Below, piece after piece: positions 44,421 through 51,036 of a stretch of DNA of 51,036 nucleotides. This DNA comes from Neelides folsomi (taxonomy: Eukaryota > Arthropoda > Collembola > Neelipleona > Neelidae). The notes below the pieces were generated by a model. That model saw only the letters and a list, made by a program, of their open reading frames with translations. It was not told where the DNA came from and did not search any database. The stretch lies in NCBI GenBank assembly GCA_034687125.1, contig JAQGBZ010000420.1, forward strand, positions 1-51,036, in the 5' to 3' direction. A program made the translations under genes and the position numbers. Numbering within the stretch: position 1 is the first letter of the stretch; each line of letters begins with the position of its first letter.

Positions 44421-47400
44421 TTAAAGAATTGCATCTTTTTCATCAAGAAGATCTTTCAGAGCAGCCATTTTACTTTGAGCTGCTAAGCGTGATTCTGAAA
44501 CAAAGAAATTCCTCTTTTTATCTTTCTCATCTGTAAAAACGGATCTCCCATATTCGTCCCATTCCTTTTTAGTCATATTGTTATAATCAGGAAGTTGAAT
44601 GTCGAATCTGTGATCTCCCTCAACAATGGACCAAAGATCTTCTTCGTAAAATTTTCTCCTATCAAATTCTTTTGCTCTTTGAGAGCCTTTTGGTTCTTCA
44701 TAAAATTCAACTTGTGGAATGCCTGTCACAGATATTGTTTCCTTTTCCATCACTTCATCAACAAAGATGGTCATTCGAGTGTCTCTCCCAATCCTTGCAA
44801 TGTCCAAAGGAACAGGATTTTCCAATTTACCCGCTGTGAGCAATTCTTTCATTGCTCGGTTTCGATATACGACGGTCAAAACTGTTTCATTAACGAAATC
44901 ATTATAAATTGTTAATCACTTCAAATCTGTACCAATAATCAATGTTGGTCGTATTTTTTTTATTATAATGAAATTTACATTTATTCGCATATACAATGTA
45001 GATTTCATTGGAAATTCCAACAAAAATGTCTCCTTGCGCCGTTCCAAACGTCGCATAAGTTGGAACCCAATTTAAAACAAGAAGCTAGAGGTTTCATATA
45101 AAGAATTAAAACCTAACAATATATAAAATTCTAAACTATCAGTATATTTTATTATTATTCTAACCCTAACGAGTTCACAATTATGATTCCAGATTCTGAG
45201 AGAATCATCTTTGCCTGCGGTGCAAAATAGTGTTAGAGTTTGAGATCCAGAAAGTGAGACGATTTCCCTCTTGTGTCCTAAGTGTATTGGATGGTCAAAA
45301 CGTTCTAAAAATTTAATTGCAATAATTATCAATAATATTACATTAGGTACATTTAAATAGCTATGTATAAAAGTAATTTCGAGTAGTTATTAATTCAACT
45401 TTTTGATTCATCTGATTATGAATTTTTTATATGAATTTCAAGTATCATATTTAATTGTAAGAAGGTACAGGGTGCGTCATGAGTTACTTTTTTTAATATA
45501 GAAAGCATCTTTTGACGAAACTTGTATAATTAATAAGGAAAGGTATTTCACCATTAGTAAGCATATCATAAATAATGAGTTTATGTGGAGTTATCCCGGG
45601 AACTGAAAGCGTAAATGCCAAATGTTCTCTCACGCCAAAAGCATGTAAAATTGGATTCTTCCAATTGACGTCCATCAGTGGAAGAAACAGTTCCTCGCCG
45701 TCCATTGAAATCTTCCAAATCCGCAAGTGTGGTTCGATACCAAGTGTCAGGAATTGGCTCATTGGTTGGTTCAATTTAATTGCAAGAACTTTCCCCCTGT
45801 GGCACTAAAAATTTATAAAACAAAACCAAATACAATAACTTACAATAATAATAATTAAAAAATAATAATTATGTATCAGTTATCAGTTACATATTAAAAA
45901 TTACTTATAAACTTACAGGAGCTACATAAGAAACTCTACCAGTTTCAAAACTTAACCGACAAACACATCCATCCCTACGACCAGCCAAAATAAATTTTGT
46001 TTTTATCTTCAAATTTTGACTTTTTTCTAAATTAAATATTAAAACAAATAACGTCAAATGAGCTTTAATTTTAATGAATTCTTTAACCAAAAGTAAATTT
46101 AATAAAATGATCAAATTTTAACTTGTTGTGGCAAAGGTGAGTCCTTTCTCGTACAAGGCCAATTCAGTAAAATGCTCATGTAAAACAATGACAGACAGGC
46201 CAATTCCATACGTTTCCTCGGTCCATTTGTCCCTTTGTCTGGAAGGATTCTTTGTCGCGTCAAAATGGATTATTTCAAGAGTTCCTTCTTTTAATTCCTC
46301 AGCAAGGGCATAGATTTTTTCTAATTAAATTAAAAAAAATTTACGATGCTTTGAAAAATTTCATAGGTATAGAGTACTTGTTAATACAAGATTGATACCA
46401 TTCTCTTGGTCATAAAGTGCTGAAGGAACTTTCGTGTCCGTAATTGGTAAAAGAGCATTGGTGATGACAAGTCCAGAGAATGGGTTAACAATTCGCACTG
46501 AGTTGTCTACAGTTAAAGCAACGACCCTTGGTTCAAATTTTGGATTCCATGTTACATCTAAATGAGCCACTGGACCACTTAAAAATTTAAATTATTATTT
46601 AAAAATTGCAATCGTAAAAAACAAATCATCCAGATAAAATTACACTTGAAGTGCAAAAACCTCAATTTTGTATGTAAGGAATAAATTTCATCAAATTTCC
46701 AGAGGATTAACTTTCTTGGCCCTTGAGCAAGGAAGCTTTTCATCTCTTTGTTCACAACGATCCTATCAATGATTTCAGGAGAGCGAATGACTTGCAATTT
46801 CAATTTGGACTCAAAGCTCCAACAAACGATGGTTTGATCCCTGCCAATAGAAATCGACGCTTTTCCTCCAGGATGCTCAAGTAAATGGGTGACTGCATTC
46901 GTGTGGGCTTGCAAGTCCGCAATGTGGGACCATTTTGGCCCCCAAAGTTTCAACATTCCTTTTTCGTCTCCTGTCACAACATAATCGGAGGAACCAACGG
47001 CGAGCAAAGCTGTAATGGTGCAAGAATGAATATTCCTCTTCGTCCCATGAATTCTCCCTCCAGTGTCAATCACAGTAACGTTCCCCTTGTAACTCATGTA
47101 AATGCACTGTTTCTTATCATCTGTCGGATTGTCAAAAGCTATTCGTCCAATGACACATCCTAGTTTCTCCATATCCGCCATTTGCATGGCGTTTTGTAAC
47201 GAAATAACATTTGAAGTTGGGTTAAAAGAATATTGCTGAAATCAATAAATTTTTATGAATATTGTAAATGTGAATAATTTCTTGATTAAATAAATGAAGT
47301 TTATTAAGACTTACATTTAAATTCACGCCCCAAATGATAAAGAAAGGAATCGAGTCTTGGGTAGGTTTATCTCCATAAATAATTGAGGCAATTGGCGTCA

Positions 47401-47977
47401 CTGAGGTGGATTCGATCATAAGTGAGAAATCCTCCTTGAGGAAACAAAATGACTGTTTTCCCCTCGTCCAACAAATGTAGGCTGAGATGGTTGGAATGTG
47501 AATGCAATTGGTAAAGTTTCTTGCAGGTTTAAAAGGGGGCATTTTCCCAACTGCAAAGTCATAGCGAACCAATTCCCCCGCCCGCTTGATCAAAATGTAT
47601 TCATTTGTATTGGAATTGAAAGTGAGGTCGATTGTTCCGTAATGTCCGATGGCCACAGCTCCTTGGGAAAGTCCGTGAGTTAGACGCTTTTCCTCTCGTG
47701 CTCCTAGACCGAAATTCACTTCTTCGTCCTCTTCGTGGAGACGTGTATTGATGGCATCAAGAGATTTTTTAAGCCCATCGATCACACTGAAAAATTAAAT
47801 TATAATGTTATTTAAATTAATTATAGATGAATTTGTTTAATTTTGGAATATAAAATAAGTTTATGGCATATTGAAACAATTGGTATTGAACCGTGAGTAA
47901 TTGTCATAAAAGCGGGTAGAAATGTCCATTTGGCGATCCTTTTGCTTCTTCTTTTTATCATCGCTTTTTGGACCCAT
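44421..47977 (-). CDS. WD40-repeat protein, WDR97/WDR87-like
   Basis: Ten exons on the minus strand: 47977-47892, 47786-47315, 47235-46661, 46577-46378, 46320-46123, 46026-45917, 45804-45552, 45304-45165, 45084-44979 and 44881-44421. All join in phase, giving about 866 residues. After a basic start (MGPKSDDKKKKQKD), two propeller-like WD regions follow, with repeats such as YVVTGDEKGMLKLWGPKW, ISIGRDQTIVCW, LGIEPHLRIWKI and CTAGKDDSLRIWNHNCELVR. The run DSLRIWNHNCELVR, then LLVLNWVPTYATFGTAQGD and IFVGISNEIYIV resembles the end of the propeller in WDR97/WDR87-type proteins, large testis or ciliary proteins of vertebrates. The C-terminal 150 residues are charged. No membrane segment is seen. 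The end of the third exon (46661 or 46646) is ambiguous. The family call rests on remembered pattern. Confidence 0.68.
45466..45479 (+). mobile_element. possible solitary transposon terminus inside a WD-gene intron
   Basis: TACAGGGTGCGTCA resembles a mariner-type end and sits in the intron between the exons at 45804-45552 and 45304-45165. No matching inverse end was found in the intron, so this may be a remnant or chance. Confidence 0.25.
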
Positions 47978-48285
47978 CTTAATAAATTATTATGTACTAT
48001 GATCCCGTACTTTTTCACTTTCACTTTATACTAATAATGCAATCTTAATCTTAATTAAATGTTATTCCTCATGAATTTAATAGCTTTAATTTCTATCATT
48101 TAATTATTATTCATTTTATGAATATTAAAGTTCACTTTCGAATATTTCTAATGGATACAAAGGAAGAGTCTGTTTTAAACGTTTAGAGTATTTGTCTTTA
48201 GAGAAGTTAATTGAGGAGTATCATCCAGCTTTTAAGTTGTCATTTAGGGTTTAGTTGTTCACGTTCAAGTGAAAAAATCTTTAAA
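47978..48285. promoter_or_regulatory. short divergent upstream region (WD-repeat and TPR genes)
   Basis: Only about 310 bases separate the start codon of the WD-repeat gene (minus) from that of the TPR gene (plus). This close head-to-head spacing suggests shared or overlapping promoters. No specific binding site is identified. Confidence 0.45.
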
Positions 48286-50826
48286 ATGAATTTGTACAAA
48301 CGATCAAGCATGATGCCGGGGATTCCCTACGCTCAAATCACCCGTGCTGTCGTTACCGGAGCAGACATTTGGTTTGAAATGAAGAAGAAGGAATTGGCTC
48401 ACAGGATCCCCATTTTGGATAAAAATGATATTAGCAGGTTCAAAATAGTACTAAAATAGCTTAACACTATCTGATAATAATCATTTTAATGTGCATTCAT
48501 TCATAAAATGCTTATCATTGATTTATTTATTAATAATTATCCAGATATCTAAATCCTTATCATCTGACCGTTCTAAAAGATATGGAAAAGGAAGGCCACG
48601 CCGGAGCTGTGAATGAAATCGTCTATCTCCTCATTAAGGAAGAAGAAGAAAGGCAGAAAGGAAAAAATTACCATTACATTGTTCAGTTGAAGGAAAAGTT
48701 TATGGATCTTGTTGACAATCTCAAAATAATTTGTCATCTCAAAGAACGACGTAATTAATTTGTCATTTGAATTTAATTTGATTCAACTAATTAAATACTT
48801 ACTTTTAGAACTTGGCTCAAATAAAAATCATTAGATTGAATTTAATTGAAATCAATTAATTAAATGCTTTTTTACAACCTTGATTAAACAGGAATGTTTG
48901 ACCAAGAACTAAGCATGCGATTGGACTATTGTGAAAAAATTCTCAAAACGGGAGATTATTGGCTTGCTAAACATTTTCTCCAAACATGTTTGGAGCTGGG
49001 CGAAGTTGTAAGAGAAAGCGAAGAGAGGAAGCGAATTCTTGCACAAGTTCATTGCTTCTTGGCCTACATTGCAAGGGAAGAGAACGAGTCGCTGGAATCG
49101 GCCCTAAGCGTCGCCATTGAACATTTAAACCAGTGTAGAGAATTTTGTCATCATCAGCCGTGGATTTTTCATCCAAACGTACTTTCAATTCGACTTTTAA
49201 CACCAGTTGCAATTCACGGACTCAGAGATGGTAAGATTTGATAATTTAAAAACAAAGGCTGCTAATTGAAGCTAACGATTAAGGCCAACGCTGATAACTT
49301 TCAAATCATACAGAAACGATCATTGTGGATGGATGTTCATTGCCGATGTATTTGGTGGCGACTTTATTGGAGCATGAACTTTTAATAAGTTTGGCCAATC
49401 AAGTTATCCAGGTTCACAATTCTCCGACACAGGAAGATCTCATCAAGGCTCATTTCTTTGCTGATGATGCTTTGAGACTTGCTCTAGAAGTTCGCGAGTC
49501 TTGCGCCATATCTTCGGCCCTTCTCAAATTTGGAATTATCTTGAGGCATTCCGGGGCTTATGATGACGCGTTGAATTATTTCCATGAACTCCTTTTACAT
49601 TCGGAGCTTACAGGAGATAGGATCACAGAAGCTGTGACTTATCATAACATTGCATTATGCAAACTTGGGTATTATTTCGCTTCTCCTCTTTTACATTAAA
49701 AAATAATTTAGATAATCTAAAAATCAATTGATTGCTTATAACAATTTGACAGTTTATTAATTAAAAAGGAATATGGATTCCCTTGCTGCCCTTGAGTGTT
49801 TAATAAAACAAAAGACAATTGCGGAAGAAATCGGTGAAGTTGACTTAAACGCGGATGCAATGCGCCAAATTGGATACATTTTACTTGAAGAAGGTCAATT
49901 GTGGGAAGCTGAAGAAATGGCATCAGCAGCTTACAAAATCTTCAACGAGTTGAATGAAAAAGAATTGAAACAGAATACAAGTCGGAGGGATTCTGCCTGG
50001 GCAATGGCAGGAATCGCTGCTGGTCATCACATCTTCTCAAGATTCGCAGGGCTCATTCGGACTGACAACTACAATGATTTGGATTCCGAGCTAAATTGGA
50101 CATTTAGACGTCAAGAACTTCCCCCTGTTAAGCGACCTTTTTATAATAGTGAGTAGTTGGGATATCATTTAAATATTATGCATATTATTATTAAATAAGG
50201 CTTCAACAGTGTAAGGAAATTGAAAGGGACAATTTTCGGAAGTCAAAGTGGAGAGTGAAAGCTAGGGATGTTGTGAGAAGGAAACAAAGGGTTTCGGTGG
50301 AAAAGTTTAATCAAATGAGTCGCTCCCTTCATCTTTACTACCCGAATTAACAAAATAATTTTACATAATTTGTGCATTACTTTTAACCTACCTATAATTT
50401 TGTCTACAATATATTTAAGTTGAAAAGGTGGAGGACGTATTTGCGGCTCATTATGCAAAAGCAAATGAAATTGAAGTTGTAGAAAAACCCATAAAGACGC
50501 AATATTTTCATAAACAATTGTTGGAGAACGAGGATGAAGGAGAATCTGACTCTGAAGATTCTGAGAAATCTGCTCATACGTTGACTAAAACAAAATCTCG
50601 AGTTTCTCGCGGGTCCATTTCACAACTTTTGACCATGAGGCTTGCTATGGAAAACGACGCTGAGATTGGGCGTGAAGGAGCGCACATGTTTCAGTCTGAC
50701 CATCGACAGTTCTTAGCTCCTGATGAAGTTGCTGGGGAATGGCAGTCAGGAACAAGTCGATTCCACACAGCCTCCAGAGCATATCAAAAATCTGCCGAAA
50801 TGAGAGAAGACGCACTTTACTTTTAA
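48286..50826 (+). CDS. tetratricopeptide repeat protein, TTC29-like
   Basis: Six exons, 48286-48437, 48545-48750, 48892-49230, 49314-49668, 49769-50148 and 50420-50826, join in phase to 612 residues. The N-terminus is basic (MNLYKRSSMMPGIP). A helical region follows with KILKTGDYWLAKHFLQTCLE, then TPR-like helix pairs from about 230 to 430 including ALLKFGIILRHSGAYDDALN, AVTYHNIALCKLG and QIGYILLEEGQLWEAEEMAS. The last 130 residues are acidic and serine-rich. The arrangement resembles TTC29, an axonemal TPR protein needed for sperm flagella in mammals; the family is remembered, not searched, so the name is tentative. No signal peptide or membrane segment. AATAAA at 50950-50955 is a plausible poly(A) signal. 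Confidence 0.72.
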
Positions 50827-51036
50827 CAATTAAAACCACTTAACCTTTATCTTAATAACTGACATGTGATTGGATATTATTATTATTATAGTAGATGTAT
50901 AGTATGTATTGGTTGAATCTGTAGATTGGCTGTGAGTACAAATGTAAACAATAAATGGGCATTCGACAATAAATAGCATTTTTTACTTTTATTAATTCTT
51001 ATCTTCACAATGAACATTGTTTGTATTAAATCCTTG
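50827..51036. other. 3' flank of the TPR gene to the window end
   Basis: AT-rich DNA with the AATAAA at 50950-50955; nothing else is seen. Confidence 0.5.

Overview
The window is eukaryotic nuclear DNA: AT-rich, with compact genes, short GT-AG introns (about 60-350 bp) and no operons or prokaryotic signals. The gene families point to a protostome, most likely an arthropod and perhaps a basal hexapod such as a springtail. They are failed-axon-connections (fax) like proteins, a delta-type glutathione S-transferase, a rolling-stone-like membrane protein, a divergent ionotropic receptor and a thaumatin-like protein. The taxon is inferred, because no species-specific marker was seen. Splice models were built by hand. 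Every multi-exon model keeps a continuous reading frame except the acid lipase (one join fails by one base) and the first fax copy (a pseudogene); one boundary in the ionotropic receptor is uncertain.

Layout. 0-9 kb holds detoxification and lipid genes: a fax-like pseudogene and its intact tandem copy (+), a secreted acid lipase (-) and a delta-type GST (+). 9.27-9.70 kb is a non-autonomous TA-flanked DNA transposon, followed by the 3' part of a small eight-cysteine peptide gene. 10.8-17.1 kb holds a secreted or membrane protein with a histidine/glycine minisatellite (-), a putatively acylated basic protein (+) and a long repeat protein full of Arg-Arg-x-Ser motifs (+). 17.4-23.8 kb is a divergent pair: a rolling-stone-like multispanning protein with a very long C-terminal tail (-) and a tetraspanin with a long N-terminal tail (+), sharing a roughly 0.7 kb upstream region. 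24-34 kb holds a basic protein spliced in frame to a small heat-shock (alpha-crystallin) domain, a long-armed foldback element, a cysteine-rich CIMIP2/FAM166-like protein, a 992-residue intronless protein of unknown function, a dead C2H2 zinc-finger relic and an unknown serine/lysine-rich protein. 35-37 kb is a secreted L-gulonolactone-oxidase-like flavoprotein (-). 37.1-39.9 kb is a long intergenic stretch with a small GC-richer repeat island. 39.9-43.0 kb holds an intronless thaumatin-like protein (+) and an ionotropic receptor (-). 43.8-50.8 kb holds a short SANT-like ORF, a WD40-repeat protein resembling the WDR97/WDR87 group (-) and a TPR protein resembling TTC29 (+).

How the genes may work together. 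Several neighbours resemble sperm or ciliary axoneme proteins: CIMIP2-like, TTC29-like, WDR97-like, and a small heat-shock domain like that of the sperm-tail protein ODF1. The window may therefore hold a loose cluster of male-germline or ciliary genes, which testis or ciliated-cell expression data could test. The items I find most unusual are the heat-shock-domain fusion, the RRxS repeat protein, the gulonolactone-oxidase-like enzyme with an altered active-site motif, the divergent long-tailed membrane-protein pair, and the two structured mobile elements.
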